The notes: generated by a model not told the origin, from the letters alone. A stretch of 64,000 bases of DNA from an uncultured Lachnospiraceae bacterium (GCA_910577955.1 CAJTNC010000006.1:62001-126000); one strand, 5' to 3'. Shown: positions 8,682 to 16,834, counted from the stretch's first letter. Program-made: numbers and translations.

Positions 8682-9587
8682 TCATATCACATCTGCAGAA
8701 ACCACCCGCTCTTTCTCTTTGATCGCCTGATGCAGCGCATTGAGCACTCTCTTTTTATCTGCGCTCCATTCAGGCGCGATCAGCGTCTTTTTATCTCCGT
8801 CACCCGTCATGCGGTGAATGACCATTCTCTCCGGCAGCAGGGCAATGCAGTCCGCCGCCAAAGCAACATACTCCTCCATCCCCATCACCCGAACGCTTCC
8901 CTCTGCGTACTCCTTTTCCAGATCCGTTCCCTTTATCACATGCAAAAGCTGCAGCTTGATCCCGTCTGCCCCGCTTTTTCCAACATAGGACACGGTCTGT
9001 TTCATCTCTTCCGCCGTTTCTCCCGGAAGACCTAAAATCACATGGACGATCACCTGCACCCCAATGCTTTTTAGTTTCTCCAACGCTTCGTCGTAAACAG
9101 ACAGCGGGTATCCTCTCCTGATATAAGCCGCCGTCTTTTCATGGATCGTCTGCAGCCCCAGTTCCACCCACACCGGTTTTCTCCGGTTCATCTCCCCTAA
9201 CAGCAACAGAACCTCCTCCGGAAGACAGTCCGGCCTTGTAGCGACAGACAACACGGCAATGTCCGGATGGGATACCGCCTCCTCGTACAATTTCCTCAGT
9301 TTTTCCACCGGGGCATAGGTCCCGGTAAAAGCCTGAAAATAGGCAATATATTTCCCGCTCCTCAACTTTTTTTTGACTCTCTCTTTGCCCTTCTCAATCT
9401 GGGCGGTAATCGTGTCTTCCGCTCTCTGCGCAAATTCCCCGGAGCCTGCGCCCGAACAGAAAATGCAGCCCCTTGTCCCTTTTGTGCCGTCCCTGTTTGG
9501 ACAGGTAAATCCCCCGTCCAGCGCGATCTTATAGACCTTTTGTCCAAAGGTATCCTGCAGATAATCATTTAACGAATAGTATTCCAT
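8682..9587 (-). CDS. TIGR01212 family radical SAM protein (YhcC-like)
   Basis: 301-residue protein beginning YYSLNDYLQDTFGQKVYKI, the usual start of the TIGR01212/YhcC family. The cluster-binding cysteines are spaced as in that family rather than as CxxxCxxC: CPNRDGTKGTRGCIFC. Later segments (VELGLQTIHEKTA, VHVILGLPGET) are radical SAM core strands. The substrate is unknown. The start overlaps the ogt stop by 19 bases, so the gene is translationally coupled to DNA repair genes, though a functional link is not shown. Confidence 0.88.
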   Translation of the reverse strand: MEYYSLNDYLQDTFGQKVYKIALDGGFTCPNRDGTKGTRGCIFCSGAGSGEFAQRAEDTITAQIEKGKERVKKKLRSGKYIAYFQAFTGTYAPVEKLRKLYEEAVSHPDIAVLSVATRPDCLPEEVLLLLGEMNRRKPVWVELGLQTIHEKTAAYIRRGYPLSVYDEALEKLKSIGVQVIVHVILGLPGETAEEMKQTVSYVGKSGADGIKLQLLHVIKGTDLEKEYAEGSVRVMGMEEYVALAADCIALLPERMVIHRMTGDGDKKTLIAPEWSADKKRVLNALHQAIKEKERVVSADVI

Positions 9588-10090
9588 TCGACGCCCTCAT
9601 GCTCCAACAGTTTTATCTTCTTGTCGATCCCTCCCGCATACCCTGTCAGCCCTCCGCCCGTTCCCAGCACCCTGTGACAGGGAATGACCACGGAGATGGG
9701 ATTGTGGGCGACGGCTCCGCCCACCGCTTGAGCGGACATGGTCCTTCGTCCCATTTTGGCCGCCATTTTTTTAGCGATCTCCCCGTAAGTTGTCACACTT
9801 CCGTAGGGTATCTCACAGAGGATATCCCAGACATCCTGCCGGAACTTACCTCCTTCCGGCGCCAGAGGAAGCTCTGATATCAGCGGCTTTTTTCCCGCAA
9901 AATAAGCATCCAGCCAGTCTAGCGCCTTTCGCAGTACGGGGATATCCTCCTGCATGACAGGTTCCTCCTTCAATCCCCCCAGAAAATATTTCTGTCTCTC
10001 AAACCACATTCCTATGATGTGACTTTTCTCCTCATCGCAGACGATCACCATATTTCCGATCGGCGATCCGTAGTTTGTCTGATAATACAT
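9569..10090 (-). CDS. ogt: Methylated-DNA--protein-cysteine S-methyltransferase
   Basis: 173-residue suicide repair protein that removes alkyl groups from O6-alkylguanine. The acceptor Cys is in the diagnostic VIPCHRVLG, preceded by a helix-turn-helix-like region (YGSVTTYGEIAKKMA, SAQAVGGAVAHNP). The ATG at 10090 is preferred because MYYQTNYGSPIGNMV is the family start and GGGAGG lies just upstream. It therefore overlaps the 3' end of the upstream glycosylase gene by 59 bases in another frame, while its own end overlaps the radical SAM gene by 19 bases. Confidence 0.93.
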   Translation of the reverse strand: MYYQTNYGSPIGNMVIVCDEEKSHIIGMWFERQKYFLGGLKEEPVMQEDIPVLRKALDWLDAYFAGKKPLISELPLAPEGGKFRQDVWDILCEIPYGSVTTYGEIAKKMAAKMGRRTMSAQAVGGAVAHNPISVVIPCHRVLGTGGGLTGYAGGIDKKIKLLEHEGVEWNTIR

Positions 10091-10607
10091 CTTTTCCCTC
10101 CCCTGCAATCCAGGCATTTCCGATCTCCCTGTCCCATATCTCCACCAGTTTTTCCAGAGAACAGGCCGCATTCGCCGGACTGGTGGAGGGCAGCGCTATA
10201 ACCGGCACTTTCGTTTTCGGAAAAATATATTTCCGGTACAGACTCTCGGCCTTTTTCCCGTTGGCATATATCCCTCTTATATCCGCCTTCTCCAATATCT
10301 CTCCTATATCCGCAGGCACCACGTTTTTGATACTGCTGTCGCTGGAACCTATGATGTCACAGCTTTCGATCACATCCCATACAGCCACATGATGCGCAAG
10401 CAGCATCTCTTCTTTCTCCTGTATCGTAACCGGAACAGGGCAGGACAAAACAGCCCCCAAAACTTTCCAGAACCTATTCTGCGGGTGTCCGTAATAAAAC
10501 CCTGCCTCTCTGGATTTTACGGAAGGCAGACTTCCCAAAATCAATATTTTTGATTTTTCGTCATACACAGGCCTGAAAGTATGACAAATATGTTGATATT
10601 CCGACAT
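10032..10607 (-). CDS. DNA-deoxyinosine (hypoxanthine) glycosylase
   Basis: 191-residue member of the uracil-DNA glycosylase superfamily, hypoxanthine-DNA glycosylase branch (TIGR04274-like). Motif 1 is ILGSLPSVKSREAGFYYGHP followed by QNRFWKVLG. Motif 2 is ALPSTSPANA. These enzymes excise deoxyinosine formed by adenine deamination. The last about 19 residues are polar and run into the start of ogt, giving a 59-base overlap that looks like translational coupling of two base-damage repair genes. No other gene occupies this stretch in the alternative strand. Confidence 0.87.
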   Translation of the reverse strand: MSEYQHICHTFRPVYDEKSKILILGSLPSVKSREAGFYYGHPQNRFWKVLGAVLSCPVPVTIQEKEEMLLAHHVAVWDVIESCDIIGSSDSSIKNVVPADIGEILEKADIRGIYANGKKAESLYRKYIFPKTKVPVIALPSTSPANAACSLEKLVEIWDREIGNAWIAGEGKDVLSDKLRIADRKYGDRLR

Positions 10608-10685
10608 GCTGTTTTCCTATTCTTCATCCTCCGAGCGAATGCGGCTTATCCGTTTTTTATCCTTTCCGGTTCTCCCAAAAACCGC

Positions 10686-11318
10686 TCACAACTTTCTGAC
10701 CGGATGTCTGATCACCGTGCGCAGTTTCTCTGCCGCCGCTTTTCTCGGGTCACTCAAGTATATTTCATGGTGCAGACGGATATCTGAAATATCCTCCGCA
10801 TATCCCTGTTCTTTCAGATATGCCTGCATCAGCCGGATCGTCTCCGGTTCTTCGTCATAACTCCCAATATGCATGCATTGCACACAGGTTCCCTCATCAT
10901 AGGTAAAAAACTGCACTTCGGAAAAATCCTGCTTCTTTTTCTCCGAAGCCTCCATGATCGCCCAATCAAACTCTTCCTTTGTCACAAACTCCGGCAGCCG
11001 GATCATGGACGTCCACTCAAAATTTTCCTTGTGAGCATAATCGATAGCGCCTCCTCCTCTCTGCTTCCAGAGTCCCTCAAGGGGAGGCACCACATAAGGG
11101 AAATAGCCGTCGATCTTATGACTTCCTTTATAACTCATTTTAATCGTAAACGCAATGCTGTACAGCATTCCGATTGCCGCCTTATACGCTCCCTCCGGCT
11201 CATTGGGATCGCCCTTACCGTTTACCGCGATAAAATGCATTTCCGGCACTTCTATCATCCCCGGTTTCTTAGGCGGCAGATAAAATTCCTTATATTCTTT
11301 CTTATAGTCAAACGCCAT
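10686..11318 (-). CDS. GyrI-like small-molecule-binding domain protein
   Basis: 210-residue soluble protein starting MAFDYKKEYKEFYLPPKKPG. Residues such as EVPEMHFIAVNGKGDP and VQCMHIGSYDEEP match the stand-alone GyrI-like (SHS2-type) proteins often annotated as 'GyrI-like domain' or YdhR-type. The fold binds small molecules and is otherwise found in BmrR-type regulators and the gyrase inhibitor SbmC. Here no DNA-binding domain is attached, so the role is unknown. The ATG at 11318 has GAGGGAGA just upstream. The gene follows the TfoX-like gene by 23 bases. Confidence 0.83.
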   Translation of the reverse strand: MAFDYKKEYKEFYLPPKKPGMIEVPEMHFIAVNGKGDPNEPEGAYKAAIGMLYSIAFTIKMSYKGSHKIDGYFPYVVPPLEGLWKQRGGGAIDYAHKENFEWTSMIRLPEFVTKEEFDWAIMEASEKKKQDFSEVQFFTYDEGTCVQCMHIGSYDEEPETIRLMQAYLKEQGYAEDISDIRLHHEIYLSDPRKAAAEKLRTVIRHPVRKL

Positions 11319-11341
11319 TTTTCTCCCTCTTATTCCGCTTC

Positions 11342-11668
11342 TCAAACCTTTTTCTTTTTCTTCGGCTTTGGCGGCGGCAGCTCTTTGCAGGTGGCCGCCA
11401 CAAATTCCACAAGCGCCTCCTTATCGTCGATATCCTCCACCAACAGATAATTTTTGGCTCCTTCGTAGGGCGGCGCTTCCTCCAGCTCCGGCCTCATTTT
11501 TCTGCCCGCTTCCGTCACTTTCACAAACAACTGGTTTTCACAGATCACCGCAAATATCTTTCCGTCAAGATACATACCGTACTCCCCGAACATTTTCCGA
11601 TAAGTGATCTCACCTGCCCCACACAACTGATCTGCAATATACTGCACAAATTCCGGATTTGATGCCAT
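11342..11668 (-). CDS. TfoX/Sxy N-terminal domain protein
   Basis: 108-residue protein made of one TfoX_N domain: EITYRKMFGEYGMYLDGKIF and ICENQLFVKVTEAG are characteristic. The tail is a Pro/Lys-rich run (PPPKPKKKKKV). Stand-alone TfoX_N proteins in Firmicutes are of unknown function. The link to competence holds only for the longer Sxy proteins of Proteobacteria. The start has GGAGGGAAACGGGAT upstream. It heads the unit that continues with the GyrI-like protein. Confidence 0.85.
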   Translation of the reverse strand: MASNPEFVQYIADQLCGAGEITYRKMFGEYGMYLDGKIFAVICENQLFVKVTEAGRKMRPELEEAPPYEGAKNYLLVEDIDDKEALVEFVAATCKELPPPKPKKKKKV

Positions 11669-12105
11669 ATCCCGTTTCCCTCCTTTATCATCTATTCCAT
11701 TAGATAATTGTGAATCTTATTGATTCTGTCGTTTTTTTGTTTAAAATATATGATCCAACGCAGGCATGCTCTCGCTGCGGCTCGCCCGTAGCGGCAGTAA
11801 GTTCGAAAATACCTCACTAACTGCCGACGGTCTCACAGCGCCTGCTTATGGATGCGTAAATTTTAAACACGCAATACTGCAGAAAGCAGAACTTCGCAAT
11901 TACTTAGATGCATTCTATCTCAGGCAATTGTGAATCTTAAGTTTCCACAGCGTTCATCGTGCAAAATTCATATATCTATAAGCAGGTGCTGTGAGGCCGC
12001 CGGCACTTAGCAAATGTGAAATTGCGAAATTTCACATGCGCTTAGTGTCCGCTGCGGTCGAACTGCAGCGAGAGCGTGCCTGCGTTGGATTATAATTTTG
12101 CACGG
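11669..12105. other. 437-base intergenic region, no coding signal
   Basis: No plausible open reading frame is present on either strand. The first 85 bases, upstream of the TfoX-like gene, are AT-rich. The rest is taken up by two inverted copies of a structured repeat described as separate features. A short direct repeat AATTGTGAATCTTA occurs at 11706-11719 and 11925-11938. Confidence 0.8.
11753..12090. repeat. Inverted pair of structured repeats, MITE-like
   Basis: The ends are a 32-base inverted repeat: 11753-11784 matches the reverse complement of 12059-12090 at 29 of 32 positions. An inner block, 11832-11853, matches the reverse complement of 11974-11995 at 20 of 22. Copy A (about 11753-11853, plus strand) and copy B (about 11974-12090, minus strand) each can fold the same way: an outer stem GCAGGC/GCCTGC (one mismatch in B) and an inner stem. 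The inner stem differs in sequence but keeps pairing: GGCAGT/ACTGCC in A, and in B a perfect 10-base stem with a GCGA loop (12014-12037). No transposase is nearby. It could be a MITE or a repeated structured RNA. Confidence 0.7.
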
Positions 12106-12855
12106 TCAACACTGCAAAACTAAAGCATGAAACTTCTTCTCTGACAAAATTTCATGCGTCACATATTCCCCGTCGTAAAACAGCGCATAATTTGTCCAAA
12201 CGGCGGGCGCTTTCTGGGCCGCTTCCGCACTATCGATCTCTACTGCCGTGAGCGGCACTTCCCTCTCTTTTGCCCACTGTTTCAGAAGGGGCACATATTT
12301 TGCCGTAAACGGACAGCCGCCTGTATAGTACAGGACAAACCCCTTCCCGTCGCATCTCGGGTGTTTTGCACACTCCCTAAACTGCGGCATCTCTGCCTGT
12401 TCCTCAAAGGGAAGATACCACAATTCAAAGTAAGGCTCTGCCGCATCTGCCCGCCGGAATCCCTTATAGGCAAGATACTTCGGGTCCGACAGAAAAGACT
12501 TTTTCTTTGCCGATGTGATCACCGTAAGCCCGATCTTCCCTTTCTGTTTCGCATCGGCGATGCACTGATTTAACAGATCATTGGCATAGCCCTGTCCCTT
12601 GCAGGAACCGGAAACCCAAAAACAGTTGATATGTATATAGCCCTCCGCCAGAATCGGCACCCAGGCACATTCCGCAGGGATATACTCTATAAAACATTTC
12701 CCTCTGATATCTCCCTTTAAAAAGACCAGCCCTTCTTTTATTCTCTCCCGCATCCACGCCTTCTTGGCCATGACCTGGGGATCCTTATTATTGGAGATGG
12801 CACAGCAGATATGCTCTTCCTCCAGATTTTCCTCCGTGATCTGAATATAATTCAT
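12106..12855 (-). CDS. GNAT acetyltransferase with C-terminal YoaP-type domain
   Basis: 249-residue protein. The first about 150 residues are a GNAT fold, with the acetyl-CoA binding loop SGSCKGQGYANDLL. The C-terminal part (about 160-249) resembles YoaP and contains GGCPFTAKY, a thioredoxin-like turn with a single Cys. Related proteins are annotated YoaP-domain N-acetyltransferases. The substrate is unknown. The start codon lies one base after the stop of the WYL regulator, so the two are coupled. The regulator may act on, or with, this enzyme. Confidence 0.82.
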   Translation of the reverse strand: MNYIQITEENLEEEHICCAISNNKDPQVMAKKAWMRERIKEGLVFLKGDIRGKCFIEYIPAECAWVPILAEGYIHINCFWVSGSCKGQGYANDLLNQCIADAKQKGKIGLTVITSAKKKSFLSDPKYLAYKGFRRADAAEPYFELWYLPFEEQAEMPQFRECAKHPRCDGKGFVLYYTGGCPFTAKYVPLLKQWAKEREVPLTAVEIDSAEAAQKAPAVWTNYALFYDGEYVTHEILSEKKFHALVLQC

Positions 12856-12856
12856 G

Positions 12857-13765
12857 TCAGTCCTCCCTGTAGTTCTCCAATGTCTTAAGCAGCGTCCTGT
12901 GCAGCTCTTCCCGCAGTTTAAGCGGCTCCACTATCTCCGCCTTTTCCCGAAAAGAAAGCAGCCAAGTGATCAGATTTTCCTCATCTGTGTAATCCGCCTG
13001 AAAAAGCAGCCTGCCGTCCTCTAGTTCCGTAAAGCAGTCCATGCCGAACTCTTCCACCAGCCGCCACTTACAGTCCCCGGCTATCAGCGCCTTTACCCTG
13101 ACGCCGCCTGAAAAGATCCGTTCATTGCTCAGATCCGGCAGGGGGACAGATCTTTTTACAAACATTTCGGCCAATGCTAATTTTTCCATGCGGTTTAACT
13201 TGAACAGCCGAAAATCTCCACGGCTCCTGCACCATCCCCAGAGATACCAGCTTGACCATCGAAAGATCAGATAATACGGCTCTATGCACCGTTCTTTCTC
13301 CCCTTTCGGTGAAAAATAGAGAAACCTAAGTTCCTTACAATTTTCTATAGCGTTTCGGATCATCTCGATCTTAGGCCCAAGAGAATCTTTATACCAGGAA
13401 GAAAGGTCGATCAGAACGGACTGACTGCCAAACATAAAATCCGCGGATCCGGCGGAAAGTTTTTCCATAAGCTGACTGTAACGGTTTGTACCGTTTACGC
13501 TGTCAAGCCCTCTAAGCCCCGCCAGAATATCCTGCATCTCCGCGTTTGTCAGCAACGTTTTCTCAATCTTATAATTCTCCATGATCGAGATTCCGCCCCT
13601 CGCTCCCTGCCTTGTCACAATGGGTATTCCCGCCTTACACAGATCCTCGATATCGCGATTTATCGTCCGTCTCGAAACCTCGAACTGCGCCGCCAGTTCA
13701 GGCGCTGTCACCGTATCTTTCTGCAGCAGCAGGGATAAAATCCCGATCAATCTGTCTATTTTCAT
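12857..13765 (-). CDS. YafY family HTH/WYL transcriptional regulator
   Basis: 302-residue DeoR-like regulator. The N-terminus (1-60) is an HTH_11 domain: KDTVTAPELAAQFEVSRRTI with a recognition helix RRTINRDIEDLCKAG. A WYL domain lies at about 140-230, with LRFLYFSPKGEKERCIEPYY and WSSWYLWGWC, and a WCX-like end follows. WYL domains sense ligands, often nucleotides. The gene is directly upstream of the GNAT-YoaP gene. A perfect 9-base-arm palindrome is found 60 to 80 bases upstream of its start. Confidence 0.9.
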   Translation of the reverse strand: MKIDRLIGILSLLLQKDTVTAPELAAQFEVSRRTINRDIEDLCKAGIPIVTRQGARGGISIMENYKIEKTLLTNAEMQDILAGLRGLDSVNGTNRYSQLMEKLSAGSADFMFGSQSVLIDLSSWYKDSLGPKIEMIRNAIENCKELRFLYFSPKGEKERCIEPYYLIFRWSSWYLWGWCRSRGDFRLFKLNRMEKLALAEMFVKRSVPLPDLSNERIFSGGVRVKALIAGDCKWRLVEEFGMDCFTELEDGRLLFQADYTDEENLITWLLSFREKAEIVEPLKLREELHRTLLKTLENYRED

Positions 13766-13825
13766 TGCCGTTCCTCTGTCGATACTATATCATAATAAAC
13801 ACGCCAACTGTGTGTCATGTTATAA

Positions 13826-13846
13826 AAAGTTTATACCATAAACTTT
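13826..13846. promoter_or_regulatory. 21-base palindrome upstream of the WYL regulator
   Basis: AAAGTTTAT and ATAAACTTT are perfect 9-base inverted arms around ACC. The site covers the stop codon of the upstream membrane protein gene and lies about 60 bases before the WYL regulator start. It could be an operator for autoregulation or a weak AT-rich hairpin. The following T-rich stretch on the minus strand is short. Confidence 0.45.
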
Positions 13847-14298
13847 ATCATCCAGAGTGCAAACGAAATCAGTCCCGGAACTTCAGCCGCCGCCATGAAA
13901 AGCATGACTTTTGAAATTCCGTTCTGCCTTTCCGTTCCCACGCAGCGGGATAATTTCATTCCTCCGATTATTCCCTTGATGAGACAGGAAGCGGCACTCA
14001 ACACACTGATCGCTGCAAAAAATGCAACCGGCACTCCTTCTATTTTATCTGCCGCTATGCCTTCGTTTCCCAACATCAGAAAAATCTCCACAACCGCATA
14101 TATCAAATTTGTCATACACACAGGCAAAAATAACACCATGGCACTGCCCAATTCCGCACCGTCCAATCCGTTGCTTTCCTCCCTCGCCTTAGAAGCAAAG
14201 AGGTAAATAACTGCGATCGCAAAAGCGACGGCCGTCGGCACAAACAAGATCAGAATCCTCATTAATATCCCATCATTCTGCAGCAATTCCATATTCAT
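13831..14298 (-). CDS. Four-helix membrane protein resembling V-type ATPase rotor subunit K
   Basis: 155-residue hydrophobic protein with four predicted membrane helices (about 12-34, 50-73, 86-112, 128-152). Short polar loops separate them, and the second and fourth helices carry one Glu each (YAVVEIFLML and AAAEVPGLI). This two-hairpin layout with a buried Glu recalls subunit K (c-ring) of V-type ATPases, but no other ATPase genes are nearby. The resemblance is inference and homology is unproven. The ATG at 14298 has GGAGGAAATAAG upstream; an upstream open extension of 47 codons lacks such a site. Confidence 0.6.
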   Translation of the reverse strand: MNMELLQNDGILMRILILFVPTAVAFAIAVIYLFASKAREESNGLDGAELGSAMVLFLPVCMTNLIYAVVEIFLMLGNEGIAADKIEGVPVAFFAAISVLSAASCLIKGIIGGMKLSRCVGTERQNGISKVMLFMAAAEVPGLISFALWMIKFMV

Positions 14299-14406
14299 CT
14301 TATTTCCTCCTTTTTCTATGCTCCACATATCAACTCTACCACATTTCAAATGATTTGGACAGATATTATTGCTGTAAAGCAAAAGCTTATCTTCTATAAA
14401 GACAGA

Positions 14407-14436
14407 TTGATGGCGACAGTAATTGTGTAGTATAAT
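14407..14436 (+). promoter_or_regulatory. Candidate sigma-A promoter for the esterase gene
   Basis: TTGATG at 14407-14412 and TATAAT at 14431-14436 with an 18-base spacer. The start codon of the downstream gene is 37 bases further, preceded by GGAGGAG. The -10 box is a perfect match. Confidence 0.65.
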
Positions 14437-14472
14437 CAATTTTATAAATACAAATTTTTTGGAGGAGCTGTC

Positions 14473-15324
14473 ATGAAAGACTCTGTACGGGAAAGCCTAA
14501 GTTATTGGGGGCTGTACAAAAAAATGCGTCAGGTAAAAAGGTTGTTCATCCCTCAAAATATATCTTTTGGAAACAGTAAGGAGCAATATTTCCTGTACTA
14601 TGAACCGGAACAAATCGCAAGTGATAAGGTTATTATATGGGTGCATGGCGGCGGCTGGAATGCCGGCACACCTAAGTATTTTGACTTCGTAGGCCAATAC
14701 GCTGCAAATGCCGGTTATCACTTTGTTTCGATTGGGTACAGACTGTCGCCAAAGAATAAATATCCTTGTCAGATTGAGGACGTGTGTAACGGATATAAAG
14801 CAGCGATACAATGGCTGAACGAAAGAAATATTGATACTTCAAAAGTAATCATTTCAGGATCGTCTGCCGGAGCGCATCTGTCCTCGATTCTGTGTTACAG
14901 TAAGTCGGTGCAGAAAGAGTATGATACAGATGTGTCAAATATCATTGGCTTTATCGGATTGGGCGGACCATATTGCTTTTCTGATCAAACATCTTTGTCT
15001 GTAAAAATATTACTGAACCAATTATTTGCGAAAGGTTTCGACAGAACAAACGGAGAACCATGTTCACTTATGACTAAGAATTCGATACCAATGCTGTTGA
15101 TTCAAAGCAGGAATGACGGATTGATAGATTTCTCATGTGCAGAACAATTCTATAAAAAGGCCAAGAGTATCGGAAATGAATGCGAACTCTATGAAGTTGC
15201 TGATAAGAAGAATACACATTCATGGTATACGGCAGGAATGTTCCTTGAAACAAGAGAAGAAAATCAGGGATTAGATAAATTCTTTTCATGGATTGAAAAT
15301 ATAGGAAAAACAATGATATGCTGA
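14473..15324 (+). CDS. Alpha/beta hydrolase (esterase/lipase family)
   Basis: 283-residue protein of the hormone-sensitive-lipase-like class. The oxyanion motif HGGGW is at residues 58-62 and the nucleophile elbow GSSAG at 129-133 (Ser131). A likely Asp is in SRNDGLIDF and a likely His in THSWYT. No signal peptide is visible, so it should be cytoplasmic. The natural ester is unknown. The gene is clearly more AT-rich than its neighbours, as is its promoter region, suggesting acquisition. Its last codons overlap the start of the GNAT gene by 7 bases. Confidence 0.87.
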   Translation: MKDSVRESLSYWGLYKKMRQVKRLFIPQNISFGNSKEQYFLYYEPEQIASDKVIIWVHGGGWNAGTPKYFDFVGQYAANAGYHFVSIGYRLSPKNKYPCQIEDVCNGYKAAIQWLNERNIDTSKVIISGSSAGAHLSSILCYSKSVQKEYDTDVSNIIGFIGLGGPYCFSDQTSLSVKILLNQLFAKGFDRTNGEPCSLMTKNSIPMLLIQSRNDGLIDFSCAEQFYKKAKSIGNECELYEVADKKNTHSWYTAGMFLETREENQGLDKFFSWIENIGKTMIC

Positions 15325-15779
15325 TTGCCGGAGACAATTCTTTCCGGAAATATCTCGACATCCAGCACTATGATGAGGAGGTGGCTCATCCGGAAACAAA
15401 ATACGGCCCTCCTCATGGACGGCTCTATCTGGCATACTGTAAGGAAGAACCGGCGGGATGCGTCGGTCTGAGAAAAATTGACGATGAAAACTGCGAAATG
15501 AAACGCCTCTATGTCAGGCCCCGATTCAGAGGGCAGCAAATCGGAAACCAACTGGTTCAAAGAGTCACAGCGGACGCAAAAGAGATCGGTTACTCTCATA
15601 TGCTGTTGGATACGCTTCCCTTCTTAAAGAACGCAATCCGCATGTACCGGAAATTTGGATTTTACGAGATAAAAAGCTATAATGACAGCCCCATGAGCAC
15701 TTCCATCTTTATGAGGCTTGATTTGGACAATTCAACCGAGGCGGAACAGACTGCTGATCATCAGCCCGAAATCTATTAA
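15318..15779 (+). CDS. GNAT family N-acetyltransferase, possibly N-terminally shortened
   Basis: 153 residues. The body is a normal GNAT: a short N-terminal helix, KYGPPHGRLYLAY, the acetyl-CoA loop RPRFRGQQIGNQL, and C-terminal MYRKFGFYEI. Related proteins have an additional N-terminal strand and helix of roughly 10 to 20 residues before the motif that here begins near residue 10. Those are missing, and the ATG sits inside the end of the hydrolase gene (overlap ATGATATGCTGA). Either the start is real and the protein is a short variant, or the gene was joined to the hydrolase by recombination. The substrate is unknown. Confidence 0.75.
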   Translation: MLIAGDNSFRKYLDIQHYDEEVAHPETKYGPPHGRLYLAYCKEEPAGCVGLRKIDDENCEMKRLYVRPRFRGQQIGNQLVQRVTADAKEIGYSHMLLDTLPFLKNAIRMYRKFGFYEIKSYNDSPMSTSIFMRLDLDNSTEAEQTADHQPEIY

Positions 15780-15796
15780 AGACTGTTTCGCATAAG

Positions 15797-16834
15797 TCAG
15801 GTTGCTCTATCCTGTTTTCCATATCGCATCCTCCGATACATATGCAGCAGCTTATAATAAGCATAAAAGCAGAGATCCGATTTCATGTGCATCCCGATCA
15901 GTTTCCTTGTTTCTTCGTCTGTATATTGCAGATAGTAGGGATTTTTTGAAAAATCCGGAACCTGTTCCAACAGCCCCTTTTTTAGTTCTTTCACAAAAGA
16001 TAGTCTCGTTTTTTCACACTGCTGCAGATAAGAGAACAGCGTATTTTTATAAAACAATTCAAAGAATTTGTAATCCGTTTCTTCCCTGTATTCCTCGTAA
16101 AATCCCCGCTTCCTAAATTCCTCCATATAGAGTAAAGAAGCCTTCATCCTGTCCCTGCAGCGCCCTTCATTGATCGTATGCACGGTGGAGGAAGGATTCT
16201 GATAATAGTAATAGAGCGCTTCCTCCACTTTCTCAAATCTTTTTGCATATAACATCGTGATTGCTCCGATCGCGTTATCTTCATAAAATATGTGTTCCGG
16301 AAAACGGATCTCATTTTTAAAGAAGATATCCCTGTGATATATTTTTATCACCATGCTTCCGGGATTCAACACCATTTTTTTGTGCTTTTCCGCATCCGCC
16401 GCCCCCGCCTGCTCCACGGAATTGTTGCGGCTGTATATCCCGGGAACCATAGTCTGTTCCTGCACGATCGTATAATCGCAGCCCACGATATCCGCGCCCG
16501 TCTCATCCGCTTTTTTTAAAAGCTTTTCATACATATCGGGCGTGACCCAGTCGTCGCTGTCTATAAAACCGATCCATGTGCCGCTGACAGCGGCTAATCC
16601 CAGATTTTTCGCCCCGCCCTGTCTTCTGTTTTCCGGGGACGCTATGACTTTGATCTTTTGCGGAAATTTCGTCTCCCACTCCCGCAGTGCGCGCAAAGAA
16701 TCGTCGTTGGATTTGTCATCCACCGCTATAATCTCATAATCCTCTATGGTCTGATCAACTAACGACTGCAGGCAAAAGTCCAGTTTTCCCCCTGCAACCA
16801 TATTATATACAGGCACTATAATGCTTAACTTCAT
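15797..16834 (-). CDS. Family 2 glycosyltransferase
   Basis: 345-residue GT-A enzyme starting KLSIIVPVYNMVAGG. It has IIAVDDKSNDDS (nucleotide binding) and GFIDSDDW (DxD metal site), then a helical C-terminal region of about 150 residues. There are no membrane segments. The acceptor is unknown; wall polymer or exopolysaccharide synthesis is plausible. It lies 42 bases downstream of hisIE on the same strand with no visible terminator between them, so it may be read from the his promoter, and is convergent with the GNAT gene (17-base gap). Confidence 0.88.
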   Translation of the reverse strand: MKLSIIVPVYNMVAGGKLDFCLQSLVDQTIEDYEIIAVDDKSNDDSLRALREWETKFPQKIKVIASPENRRQGGAKNLGLAAVSGTWIGFIDSDDWVTPDMYEKLLKKADETGADIVGCDYTIVQEQTMVPGIYSRNNSVEQAGAADAEKHKKMVLNPGSMVIKIYHRDIFFKNEIRFPEHIFYEDNAIGAITMLYAKRFEKVEEALYYYYQNPSSTVHTINEGRCRDRMKASLLYMEEFRKRGFYEEYREETDYKFFELFYKNTLFSYLQQCEKTRLSFVKELKKGLLEQVPDFSKNPYYLQYTDEETRKLIGMHMKSDLCFYAYYKLLHMYRRMRYGKQDRAT

